From NCBI GenBank assembly GCA_963812775.1, contig CAWEWH010000003.1, forward strand, positions 186,001 through 250,000: a stretch of DNA of 64,000 bases, written 5' to 3'. The first letter of the stretch is position 1. Every line of letters starts with the position of its first letter. Shown piece after piece: positions 1-10,173 of the stretch. The DNA comes from CAWEWH01 sp963812775. GTDB taxonomy: Bacteria; Pseudomonadota; Alphaproteobacteria; Rhizobiales; Beijerinckiaceae. The translations under genes and the position numbers were made by a program. A model generated the notes under the pieces. The model searched no databases, was not told the DNA's origin, and saw only the letters and a program-made list of their open reading frames with translations.

Positions 1-33
1 CTGCCAATTGGGCAATGCTAGCGCCAAAACCCC

Positions 34-50
34 CCGCCCGGCCAGGGCGG
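34..50 (-). terminator. Candidate terminator hairpin after the small membrane protein gene
   Basis: A 6-bp stem (CCGCCC, 34-39, with GGGCGG, 45-50) and 5-nt loop. Read on the minus strand it is followed by GGGGTTTTGG, a weak T tract. A second hairpin (CGGGCCC 73-79 with GGGCCCG 87-93) lies between it and the stop codon of the 45-aa gene. Both are 3' of that gene, so they may end its transcript. Based on structure only. Confidence 0.35.
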
Positions 51-100
51 TCGTCATCAAATGGCGGGTTGTCGGGCCCTGGTCCGGGGCCCGCTTCGTT

Positions 101-238
101 TCAGAGCCAAAACAGCGTGACGATAACGGACGCGATGTCGGCGGCCAGGAAGGCGAGGAGCGCGGTGGTGAGGCGCGCCGTGTCGCTGCGCGTGACCCTG
201 GCGAAATCCTCGTCGAGAGCGGCTGTCATCGTGTGCAT
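101..238 (-). CDS. Small membrane protein (45 aa), unknown function
   Basis: Not recognised. An ATG at 238 opens 45 codons ending in TGA at 101-103. The N-terminal half is polar and charged. Residues about 25-45 form one hydrophobic segment ending in TLFWL, so a single-pass, tail-anchored arrangement is likely. It is divergent from the S9 peptidase gene, and hairpins follow its stop. A second ATG three codons in (229) is an alternative start. Codon use is GC-rich like the neighbours. Short length keeps confidence low. Confidence 0.4.
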   Translation of the reverse strand: MHTMTAALDEDFARVTRSDTARLTTALLAFLAADIASVIVTLFWL

Positions 239-380
239 GGCGTGTCCCCATCAAGCCGTCTATGTGTCCCGGTGCACAATGTGCTCCCGTTCCAGCGGCC
301 CGGATGTGCGCCAGCGCACATGGCGTCGCCAGGCTCCGTGACGGCTGGAAAGCCAAGGGCGGCGAGAGTAGGAAGCGGCC

Positions 381-2321
381 ATGAAAAGCCTCATCCCGCG
401 CCAAGAGCTCTTCGGCAATCCAAACCGCTTCCAGCCGGCGATCAGCCCGGACGGGCAATGGCTGACCTGGCTCGCGCCCCGTGATGGCGTGCTCAATGTC
501 TGGCTCGCCCCCGTCGGCGACATCGCGGCGGCCGCGCCGCTGACGGCCGTCGCCAGGCGGCCCATTACGGTGCAGGGCTGGACGCATCATCCGGGCCTCG
601 TTTGGTACATCAGCGACGAAGACGGCGACGAGAACTGGCGCATGTTCACGGTCGATGTCGAGACGAAGGCGGTTCGCAACCTGACGCCGCTTGCCGGCAT
701 CAACGCGCAATTTCTCAGGGCCTCGCCCGATCGGCCGAGCACCATCCTGGTCGGCCTTAACGACCGCGACGCGCGCTGGCACGACGTGTGGGCGATCGAT
801 GTCGAGAGCGGCGCGCGCACGCTCGTGCTCGAGAACCGCGAAGAATTCTCCAACTATCTCTTCGACTGGGACTTGCAGCCGCGCCTCGTTCGCAAGCAGC
901 GCCCGCAGGAAGGCGGCGCGATGCTCTATCGCTACATCGACGGTCGCATCGAGCCGATCTTGGAGATTCCCCAGGATGACGCGCTGACCACCTGGCCGAG
1001 CTTCTTCAACAAGACGGCCGACGCATGGTTCATCGTGTCGTCCATCGGCCGCGACACCGCCGCGTATTATCGCGTCGACACCGCGACAAACCGACAGACC
1101 TTGCTGGCCGAGCACCCGAAGGCCGACATCGCCGGCGGCATCTGGAACCCGCTGACGCGCGAGGTCGACGCGGCGACGGCAACGCATCTGCGCCAGGAAT
1201 GGCTAGTCATCAACGAGGCGGTGAGGCCTGACGTGCAGCTGCTGCAGCGACGCCTCGAAGGCTTTGAGTTTGCCGTCATCGGCCAATCACAGGACAATGC
1301 GCGCTGGCTGGTCCTGGCGCACGATGCGGCGCAGCCTGCGATCTACTATCTCTACGACCGCCCCACCGGCTCGGTGACCGAGCTGTTCGCCGCCCGCCCC
1401 GAGCTGAAGCGCCATCGCCTCGCGCCCATGCAAGGCCACATCGTCAAGGCGCGCGATGGGCACGACCTCGTGTCGTACCTGACGCTGCCAGCCGAGGTGG
1501 AAGGCGCCAAGCCCCGCGAGCCATTGCCCATGGTGCTCGTGGTGCACGGCGGGCCTTGGGGGCGCGACGGCTACGGCTACCGCCCCGACCACCAATGGCT
1601 CGCCGATCGTGGCTATGCCGTGCTGTCGGTGAACTACCGGGCTTCCGCCGGCTTCGGCAAGGCGTTCCTCAACGCCGGCGATCGCGAGCATGCCGGCAAG
1701 ATGCATGACGACCTCGTCGACGCCGTGGAGTGGGCGGTTCGCGAAGGAATCGCGCGGCGCGACAAGGTCGCCATCATGGGCGGCTCCTACGGCGGCTATG
1801 CGACCCTGGTGGGCCTCACCTTCACGCCGGACGTGTTTTGCTGCGGCGTCAGCATCGTCGGCATCTCCAACCTCATCACCATGCTGCAGACGATTCCACC
1901 CTATTGGGCGAGCTTCGCCGACCAGATGTTCCGGCGCTATGCCGATCCGCGCACCGAGGAGGGTCGTGCCTGGCTCACGGCACACTCGCCGCTCAGCCGC
2001 GTCGACAGCATCAAGCGGCCGCTGCTCATCGGCCACGGCGCCAACGACGTGCGCTGCAAGCTCGCCGAGTCCGACCAGATCGTTGCCGCCATGCAAGCGC
2101 GCGGCTTGCCGGTGACTTATGTGGTCTATCCCGACGAGGGCCACGGTTTCGCGCGGCCGGAAAACCGCCTGTCGTTCAACGCCGTCGTCGAGGCGTTTTT
2201 GGCCGAGCATCTCGGCGGCGCGGTCGAGCCGGTGGGCAACGACTTCGCGGGCGCCAGCCTCGAGGTGCGGGCCGGCGCCGACGAGGTGCGCGGGTCGCAA
2301 GAGGCGCTGGCGCGCGTTTAG
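381..2321 (+). CDS. S9 family serine peptidase (prolyl oligopeptidase / acylaminoacyl-peptidase type)
   Basis: Probably a cytoplasmic peptidase cleaving oligopeptides or acyl-aminoacyl peptides; no signal peptide is visible. The 646-aa protein has an N-terminal part of about 370 residues with the spaced Asp-Gly pattern of a beta-propeller (SPDGQW near the start). A C-terminal alpha/beta hydrolase domain follows. The catalytic triad can be read: Ser469 in GGSYGG, Asp556 in GANDVR and His588 in DEGHGF. The oxyanion region HGGPWGRDGYGY precedes the nucleophile. Length fits the S9C group (about 600-700 aa). The ATG at 381 begins the family-like MKSLIPRQELFGNPNR. It is transcribed alone and converges on the enoyl-CoA hydratase gene. 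Substrate specificity is not determined. Confidence 0.9.
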   Translation: MKSLIPRQELFGNPNRFQPAISPDGQWLTWLAPRDGVLNVWLAPVGDIAAAAPLTAVARRPITVQGWTHHPGLVWYISDEDGDENWRMFTVDVETKAVRNLTPLAGINAQFLRASPDRPSTILVGLNDRDARWHDVWAIDVESGARTLVLENREEFSNYLFDWDLQPRLVRKQRPQEGGAMLYRYIDGRIEPILEIPQDDALTTWPSFFNKTADAWFIVSSIGRDTAAYYRVDTATNRQTLLAEHPKADIAGGIWNPLTREVDAATATHLRQEWLVINEAVRPDVQLLQRRLEGFEFAVIGQSQDNARWLVLAHDAAQPAIYYLYDRPTGSVTELFAARPELKRHRLAPMQGHIVKARDGHDLVSYLTLPAEVEGAKPREPLPMVLVVHGGPWGRDGYGYRPDHQWLADRGYAVLSVNYRASAGFGKAFLNAGDREHAGKMHDDLVDAVEWAVREGIARRDKVAIMGGSYGGYATLVGLTFTPDVFCCGVSIVGISNLITMLQTIPPYWASFADQMFRRYADPRTEEGRAWLTAHSPLSRVDSIKRPLLIGHGANDVRCKLAESDQIVAAMQARGLPVTYVVYPDEGHGFARPENRLSFNAVVEAFLAEHLGGAVEPVGNDFAGASLEVRAGADEVRGSQEALARV

Positions 2322-2363
2322 CGACCGCCGGGAGTGGGTTTTGCGTGCCCACCCCCCGTGTGC

Positions 2364-3167
2364 TCACCCGCTCGCCGCCGCCTTGCCACCCTGCACGGCC
2401 GCCGCCATGCCGCGGCTCGCCAGCTCCTTCATGAAGGTGCTCTCATGGGCAAGCTGGTGCGTGTCGAGATGAGCGCTGAGCACGGTGCGGATGCCCTGCG
2501 CCTCCCACACGCGGTTGAGCGACTTCTTGATGAGCTTCATGGCGAAGGGCGGGGCGGCGGCGATCTTCTCGGCCAGCGCCAAGGTCTCGCGGTCGAGGTC
2601 GGCGAGCGGCACCACCTTGTTGACCATGCCGATGTCGAAGGCTTCGGCGGCCGGTATGCGCCGCCCCGTGAACAGGAACTCCTTGGCCTTGCGCATGCCC
2701 ATGACGTAGGGGTGGATCAGCACCTCGACGGCGGCGGCGCCGAGGCTGACGCACACCGGATCGGCGAAGAAGGCATCCTCGGACGCGACCACGAGGTCGC
2801 ACATGTTGGCGACCATGAAGCCGCCCGCCATGCAGGCGCCTTGAACTTGCGCGATGGTCGGCTTCTTGCAGTCGAGAATGCGCAGGCAATACTCGTAGTA
2901 GTACCGCTCCTCGAATGCGAGCCGCGTCTCCGGGGTCACCGGGACGCTGCTGCGCGGCCGCTTGAGGTCGTGGCCCGCCGAGAAGTGCTTGCCCTTGCCG
3001 GCCAGCACGATGACGTTCACGCCTGGGGCGGCCTCGGCGCGGCGCAGCGCGTCGTCGAGCTCGTCGAGAAGCTCCGGGCTCTCGGCGTTGCCGACCTCCG
3101 GCCGGTTGTGCCACAGGCGCGCCACCGCGCCACGATCCTCGTAGATGATGAACTGATAGTCGGGCAT
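2364..3167 (-). CDS. Enoyl-CoA hydratase/isomerase (crotonase) family protein
   Basis: Crotonase-fold enzyme acting on an acyl-CoA; substrate unknown. The 267-aa length fits. Oxyanion-hole segments are visible as GKHFSAGHDLK and GACMAGGFMVANMCDLV. The usual catalytic Glu after the second segment is not obvious (the region reads SLGAAAVEVLIHPYV), so it may not be a plain hydratase. I place the start at the ATG at 3167 because GGAGGA lies 7 nt before it; a GTG at 3173 is in frame but too close to that site. It is the last minus-strand gene after the cox operon, separated from xdhC by a palindromic repeat that may end or attenuate cox transcription. Its link to CO oxidation is unclear. Confidence 0.85.
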   Translation of the reverse strand: MPDYQFIIYEDRGAVARLWHNRPEVGNAESPELLDELDDALRRAEAAPGVNVIVLAGKGKHFSAGHDLKRPRSSVPVTPETRLAFEERYYYEYCLRILDCKKPTIAQVQGACMAGGFMVANMCDLVVASEDAFFADPVCVSLGAAAVEVLIHPYVMGMRKAKEFLFTGRRIPAAEAFDIGMVNKVVPLADLDRETLALAEKIAAAPPFAMKLIKKSLNRVWEAQGIRTVLSAHLDTHQLAHESTFMKELASRGMAAAVQGGKAAASG

Positions 3168-3255
3168 GGCCACGTCCTCCCGCCGGCTTTTCCTGTCTGC
3201 CGTGGAGTTGGCCCCAGGCCGGGCGGGCGCGCAAGGGGGAAGGCTTTTGATCTGC

Positions 3256-3299
3256 GCATGATCTGATCCGAAAACCGCTCACACTTTTCGGGATCAGGC
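3256..3299. repeat. Dispersed palindromic intergenic repeat (REP-like)
   Basis: Imperfect inverted repeat: CTGATCCGAAAA (3263-3274) pairs with TTTTCGGGATCAG (3285-3297), with one bulged G, flanked on the left by GCATGAT. It resembles a palindromic family I know as scattered between genes of many Hyphomicrobiales. The right arm contains the TGA stop of the XdhC gene (3294-3296), so the element forms the end of that reading frame. A close copy of one arm is at 19368-19388. Confidence 0.6.
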
Positions 3300-4121
3300 G
3301 CCACCCGCACCCCGCTTTTGGCCGCGCCGCCGCACGGCCAGAATCTCGGCCAGGATCGAGAGCGCGATCTCGTCGGGCGTGATGGCGCCGAGATCGAGAC
3401 CGGCCGGCGACTTGAGCCGCGCGAGGCGTTCGGGCGCCATGCCGCCCTCGGCGAGCTTTGCCTTCAGCACCTGCGCCTTCTTGTGGCTGCCTACGAACGC
3501 CACGTAGGCGGCGCCGGTGGCGAGCGCTGCCGTGAGCATCGCCTCGTCGCCGCGCCCCTGTGTGGCAACGACGATGTACGACCCCGCGCATTCCAGGCCC
3601 GGCAACGCGCCGGCTTCGATCCACCTGTCGGCCGCCGCGAACGCCGCCTGCTCGGCGGCCGGCGCGGCAACCGTCACGGCATACCCCATCGCGCGTCCGA
3701 GCGCCGCCACCGCCACCGCGACGGGGCTGCCGCCGCACACGACGATCTCGGGGCGGGGCAGCACCGGCTCGACGAACACATCCATGGTGCCGCGGCTCGG
3801 GCACATGTTGCTGGCGTAGCGCACGCCTTCGCGCTCGTCGCCGGCGGTGACGCCGTGCTCCTGCAGCACGTCGGGCGGCTGCACCGAGACGAGGCGCGGC
3901 TCGCCGTCGGCGAGCGCCTCCTGGGCCGCTTTCAGCACCGCGGCGCGCGCGCAGCCGCCGCCGATCCAGCCCTCCGAGATGGTGCCGTCGCGCGAGATGA
4001 TGGCCTTGGCGCCGGCCTTCGCGGCGGTGGCCGCCACGGTCCGCACCACGGTGGCAAGCGCGAAGGGCTCGCCCTTGGCCCGCTTGGCGGCGACCAGATG
4101 CAGGATGTCGCTCTGATCCAT
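3294..4121 (-). CDS. coxF: XdhC/CoxF/CoxI family molybdoenzyme maturation protein
   Basis: XdhC-family proteins bind the molybdenum cofactor, promote its sulfuration or insertion, and protect it for delivery to enzymes of the xanthine dehydrogenase / CO dehydrogenase family. The 275-aa protein has an N-terminal XdhC domain (LATVVRTVAAT, GWIGGGCARAAVL) and a C-terminal Rossmann-type domain (IVVCGGSPVAVAVAALG). The ATG at 4121 is 1 nt after the coxE stop, so translation is probably coupled. Oligotropha has two members of this family, coxF and coxI; this single copy cannot be assigned to one of them, so the symbol is provisional. Its stop codon lies inside a palindromic repeat. Confidence 0.8.
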   Translation of the reverse strand: MDQSDILHLVAAKRAKGEPFALATVVRTVAATAAKAGAKAIISRDGTISEGWIGGGCARAAVLKAAQEALADGEPRLVSVQPPDVLQEHGVTAGDEREGVRYASNMCPSRGTMDVFVEPVLPRPEIVVCGGSPVAVAVAALGRAMGYAVTVAAPAAEQAAFAAADRWIEAGALPGLECAGSYIVVATQGRGDEAMLTAALATGAAYVAFVGSHKKAQVLKAKLAEGGMAPERLARLKSPAGLDLGAITPDEIALSILAEILAVRRRGQKRGAGGA

Positions 4122-4122
4122 G

Positions 4123-5319
4123 TCAGATCCTCGCCAGGTATGGCTCGAGCGCCGCGAGACTCTCGAGATTGTGGGCCGGCGCGAAGAGATCAAGATGGGG
4201 CAGCGCAGCCCGCATGCCGCGCGCCTCCGGCGCATAGTCGCGCCAGCCAAGCAGCGGATTGAGCCAGACGATGCGGCGGCAGCGGCGCCTGAGCCGCGCC
4301 ATCTCCTCGGCCAAACGTTCCGGCGGCCCGATGTCGTAGCCGTCCGACACGATGATGACGGCGGTGCGCGAATGGATGACGCGCGCCGCGTGCCAGCGAT
4401 TGAACGTCGCGAGGCTCTCGCCGATGCGCGTGCCGCCGCCGACGCCCTCGGCCATCAGCGACAGGCGCTCCACCGCACGGCCCGCGTCGCGGTCGCGCAA
4501 GGCCGCCGAGACATGCACGAGCCGCGTGTGGAACACGAAGGCCTCCGCCTCGCGGAAGGCATCGACGACGCCGTGCAGGAAGCGCACGAAGAAAGCCGTA
4601 TAGGGATTCATGGAGCCCGAGGCGTCGAGCAGGATGACGAGGCGGAGCTGCTTTTCCTTGCGCCTGCGCCACACCGGACTGAGCGGCGTGCCGCCCTGCG
4701 CGATGCTGCGATGGATGGTGCGGCGGAGATCGAGCCGCCTGCCGCGTCGGCGCGCCTCGTGGCGGCGCATGAGCCTGGCGCGCATGCGCCGCACCAGGCG
4801 CGCCGCCAGCGCGTGCGTGGCCGCGATCTCGTCCGGGTCGACGATGTGGCGCATGTCGGTCACGCCGAGGCGCTCGGTGCCCGAGGCGCCCTCGTGCTCG
4901 CCGCGCCCGGCACTCGCGGCCGCGCCGTCGGCCGCCAGGCGCGCGACGCGATCGGGGAGGCCCTTCGGCTCCTCCGGCGGCCCGCCTTCGAGCAGACGCT
5001 GCTCGCTGGCGCGGCCCGGCACCGCGCCGCTCGCGACAAGGCGGGTGCGCGCCCGCCCCTGCCCGAGCCAATGGGCATCGAAGATGGCGTCGAAGCGCGT
5101 CCAGTCGGAGCGGGTGGCGCAGAACAGGGCCCGCAGCGCCGGCTTCAATCGGCCCGGCCGCCGCCCCATGGGCGAGGCGAGGATCGTGAGCGCGTCGCCG
5201 CTCTCGGCAAGGCCGGTCGCGAAGCCGTTGGCGCGCAGCGTGCGCACGAAGCCGGCGAGCTTTTCGCGCAGGCTCTTGCCGATGGCGACGGGGGCCGCGC
5301 TGCTGTCGGGCTCGGCCAT
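4123..5319 (-). CDS. coxE: CoxE-type von Willebrand factor A domain protein
   Basis: CoxE works with the AAA+ ATPase CoxD in post-translational assembly of the copper-molybdenum active site of CO dehydrogenase. The 398-aa protein has a C-terminal VWA domain with the MIDAS motif DASGS at residues 232-236 (after LRLVILL) and later Thr and Asp positions (GGGTRIGES, VIIVSDGYDIG). Residues about 175-225 are Arg-rich. The ATG at 5319 follows the coxD stop by 4 nt; the TGA at 4123-4125 is next to the coxF start. The MoxR plus VWA pairing within cox makes the assignment firm. Confidence 0.92.
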   Translation of the reverse strand: MAEPDSSAAPVAIGKSLREKLAGFVRTLRANGFATGLAESGDALTILASPMGRRPGRLKPALRALFCATRSDWTRFDAIFDAHWLGQGRARTRLVASGAVPGRASEQRLLEGGPPEEPKGLPDRVARLAADGAAASAGRGEHEGASGTERLGVTDMRHIVDPDEIAATHALAARLVRRMRARLMRRHEARRRGRRLDLRRTIHRSIAQGGTPLSPVWRRRKEKQLRLVILLDASGSMNPYTAFFVRFLHGVVDAFREAEAFVFHTRLVHVSAALRDRDAGRAVERLSLMAEGVGGGTRIGESLATFNRWHAARVIHSRTAVIIVSDGYDIGPPERLAEEMARLRRRCRRIVWLNPLLGWRDYAPEARGMRAALPHLDLFAPAHNLESLAALEPYLARI

Positions 5320-5323
5320 CGCG

Positions 5324-6199
5324 TCACGCCACCTTGCCGAGGAGCCGCGTCATCACCTCGCGGGTGAGGCGGGCACGATCCTCGTGCGTCTTGAGGAGAC
5401 AGATCAGCGTCTCGTGCACGGCTTCCGGCGCCGCGCGCAGGTCGTGCACCTCGAGCCCCGCCAGCGTCGCGGCCCAGTCGAGGGTCTCGGCGACGCCCGG
5501 CACCTTGCGCAGATCCTCCTTGCGAACGGCGGCGACGAGACGCGACACCTGCGCGGCGAGCCCCGTGTCGATGCCCGGCACGCGCGCCGCAATGATGCGC
5601 GCCTCGCGCTCCACGTCCGGGAAATCGACATAGTGATAGAGGCAGCGCCGGCGCAGCGCGTCCGAGAGCTCGCGGGTACCGTTCGACGTGAGCACAACGC
5701 GCGGGATCGACACCGCCTTGATGGTGCCGAGCTCGGGGATGCTGACCTGGAAGTCCGACAGGAGCTCGAGCAAGAAGGCTTCGAACTCCTCGTCGGCGCG
5801 GTCGACTTCGTCGACGAGGAGCACGGGCGGCTCAAGACGGCGGATGGCGGCGAGCAGCGGCCGCTCGAGCAGATACTTTTCCGAAAAGATGTGCTCCTCG
5901 ATGTGCTCGGCGTCGTCGCCTTCGCGCGCCTTGATGGCGAGCAGCTGGCGCTGGTAGTTCCACTCGTAGAGGGCAGCGTTCTGATCGAGGCCTTCGTAGC
6001 ATTGCAGGCGGATGAGCTCGGCCTTGTGGACGGCGGCGAGCGCCTTGGCGACCTCGGTCTTGCCGACGCCGGCCGCCCCTTCGAGCAGCAGCGGCCGCTT
6101 CAGGAACTCCATCAGCCACAGCGCCGTGGCGATATCGCGGTCGGCCACATAGCCGACGCCGGCGAGCCGCGCGGCGATTTCATCGCGGTCGAGGGTCAT
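5324..6199 (-). CDS. coxD: CoxD, MoxR-type AAA+ ATPase
   Basis: MoxR-family AAA+ ATPase. In Oligotropha CoxD is needed to mature the [CuSMoO2] cluster of CO dehydrogenase. 291 aa with Walker A GAAGVGKT (residues 41-48), Walker B VLLVDE (126-131) and a sensor region LTSNGTRELSDALRRRCLYH. I chose the ATG at 6199 (MTLDRDEIAARL); in-frame sequence upstream has no family resemblance. It starts 26 nt after coxL ends and 4 nt separate it from coxE. The pair with the VWA protein forms a chaperone/metal-inserting module. Confidence 0.93.
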   Translation of the reverse strand: MTLDRDEIAARLAGVGYVADRDIATALWLMEFLKRPLLLEGAAGVGKTEVAKALAAVHKAELIRLQCYEGLDQNAALYEWNYQRQLLAIKAREGDDAEHIEEHIFSEKYLLERPLLAAIRRLEPPVLLVDEVDRADEEFEAFLLELLSDFQVSIPELGTIKAVSIPRVVLTSNGTRELSDALRRRCLYHYVDFPDVEREARIIAARVPGIDTGLAAQVSRLVAAVRKEDLRKVPGVAETLDWAATLAGLEVHDLRAAPEAVHETLICLLKTHEDRARLTREVMTRLLGKVA

Positions 6200-6224
6200 G
6201 GCGCGCGAAGCCGCGACACCCCGT

Positions 6225-8641
<2,417 letters not shown>

Positions 8642-8645
<4 letters not shown>

Positions 8646-9142
8646 TCCGCGGCCTCCTTGAACGGCGTCCCGGCGGCCTTGGCGGCCGCGTATTGGATGG
8701 CTTTGACGATGTTCTGGTAGCCGGTGCAGCGGCAGAGATTGCCGGCGATGCCTTCGCGGATCTCACGTTCGCTCGGCGCCGGATTCTCCTGGAGCAGCCG
8801 GTAGGCGCGCAGGATCATGCCGGGCGTGCAGAAGCCGCATTGCAGGCCGTGCATCTCACGGAAGCCCTCCTGCAGGGCATGCAGGGCGCCGTCGGCGCCC
8901 GCCATTCCCTCGATGGTGAGGACCTCGGCGCCCGCTACCTGCACGGCGAACATGGTGCAGGACTTCACCGAGCGGCCGTCGAGATCGACCGTGCAGGCGC
9001 CGCAATGGCTGGTGTCGCAGCCCACATGCGGGCCGGTGATGTTGAGCTCGTCGCGCAGGAAGTGGATGAGCAAGAGGCGCGGCTCGACGAGCCGCTCGAC
9101 CGCCTTGCCGTTGACCTTCATGGCAACCTGGACTTTCGACAT
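8642..9142 (-). CDS. coxS: Aerobic carbon monoxide dehydrogenase, small (iron-sulfur) subunit
   Basis: Carries two [2Fe-2S] clusters that pass electrons from the molybdenum site of CoxL to FAD in CoxM. The 166-aa protein has the plant-ferredoxin-like cluster cysteines C42, C47, C50, C62 (GCDTSHCGAC...SC) and the second-cluster cysteines C102, C105, C137, C139 (QCGFC, NLCRC), the spacing known for this subunit. The start is the ATG at 9142 (MSKVQVAMKVNG); the longer open frame upstream is coxM read in another frame. It follows coxM by 17 nt and overlaps coxL by 4 nt. Confidence 0.96.
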
Positions 9143-9159
9143 CGTTTCCCCCGGACAGG

Positions 9160-10026
9160 TCAGGCGGCGGCGCGCGATTTGGCGCGGGCAAGGGCGCGCG
9201 CCACCATGACGCCGGCCATCTTGGTGCGGTACGCGACCGAGCCGCGATTGTCGGCGGCCGGCGAGGTGATGGCCTCGGCGGCGGCGGCCGCTTTTTTTAC
9301 GGTCGCGGCATCGAGGCTCGAGCCGACGACGACGCGGGCGGCCTCTTCGGCGAGCAGCGGGGTCGCGGCCACGTTGGTGAGGCCGATGGCGCAGGATGCC
9401 ACCTTGTCGCCGTTCAAGGTCAGCACCACGGCGGCAGCGGCGGTCGCATAGTCGCCGACCTTGCGCTTCAGCTTCTCGTAGGCGTGGCCGTGACCCGCGG
9501 GCGGCAGCGGAATGCGGATCTCGGTGACGATTTCGCTCGCCGCCAGCGCCGTGGCGTAGGCGCCGCGATAGAATTGCCGCGCCAGGACGCGCCGCGTCCC
9601 CTGCTTGCCGAGCAGCGTGTAGGCGGCGTCGAGGCACATCATGACGGCCGGCATGTCGTTGCCGGGGTCACCGTTGGCGACGTTGCCGCCGAGCGTCCCG
9701 ACATAGCGCACCTGCGGGTCGGCGATGACCAGGGCCGTCTCGCGCAACAGCGGCAGCTTGCTGGCGAGAAGCTCGGAGCCGATGAGCGCGTGCTGCGTCG
9801 TCATGGCGCCGATGACGATCGCCTCGCCGTCCTGGCGGATGCCCCTCAGTTCGGCCAGCGCCCCCAGGTCGATGAGGTGCTCGGGCGTGGCGAGGCGAAG
9901 CTTCATCATCGGGATGAGGCTATGGCCGCCGGCCAGCGGCCGGGCGTCGTCGCCGAGATCGCTGAGCAGGGCCACGGCGTCCGTGACGGATTTGGGGCGA
10001 TGGTAGGCAAAGGCGCCTGGGATCAC
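9160..10026 (-). CDS. coxM: Aerobic carbon monoxide dehydrogenase, medium (FAD) subunit
   Basis: FAD-binding subunit that takes electrons from CoxS and reduces the respiratory chain. 288 aa with the two FAD pyrophosphate motifs of the family: AGGHS at residues 32-36 and TLGGN at 111-115. The start is GTG at 10026 (then Ile-Pro-Gly-Ala-Phe), supported by GGGAGGA six bases upstream; the ATG just before it is out of frame. It begins the coxMSL structural genes. The 147-nt gap to coxC holds a 12-bp perfect palindrome, so an internal promoter is possible. Confidence 0.96.
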   Translation of the reverse strand: MIPGAFAYHRPKSVTDAVALLSDLGDDARPLAGGHSLIPMMKLRLATPEHLIDLGALAELRGIRQDGEAIVIGAMTTQHALIGSELLASKLPLLRETALVIADPQVRYVGTLGGNVANGDPGNDMPAVMMCLDAAYTLLGKQGTRRVLARQFYRGAYATALAASEIVTEIRIPLPPAGHGHAYEKLKRKVGDYATAAAAVVLTLNGDKVASCAIGLTNVAATPLLAEEAARVVVGSSLDAATVKKAAAAAEAITSPAADNRGSVAYRTKMAGVMVARALARAKSRAAA

Positions 10027-10087
10027 GGCATTCCTCCCGGGGTGCTAGCCGTGAAGTTTTCCGACCCGGGCAGCCGGCCTACAACCG

Positions 10088-10099
10088 CTGGTGCACCAG
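10088..10099. promoter_or_regulatory. Perfect 12-bp palindrome, candidate operator between coxC and coxM
   Basis: CTGGTGCACCAG is its own reverse complement. On the coding (minus) strand it lies just after TTGACC (10107-10102), a good -35 hexamer, and before TTGTAG, a poor -10 at 17-bp spacing. A protein bound here would cover the core promoter of coxMSL. LytTR sites are usually direct repeats, so this palindrome may belong to a different regulator. Inference from position only. Confidence 0.4.
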
Positions 10100-10173
10100 A
10101 CGGTCAAGGCGCGCACGGAATGCGGGCGTCCCGCACGAATTGCGTCAGTGCTACTGACTGATTGGCAAGCTGG

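Noticed and set aside
57..1187. 376-aa minus-strand open frame opposite the S9 peptidase
   Set aside because: Antisense shadow of a high-GC gene: Arg/Ala/Gly-rich without motifs, while the plus strand has a complete catalytic triad.
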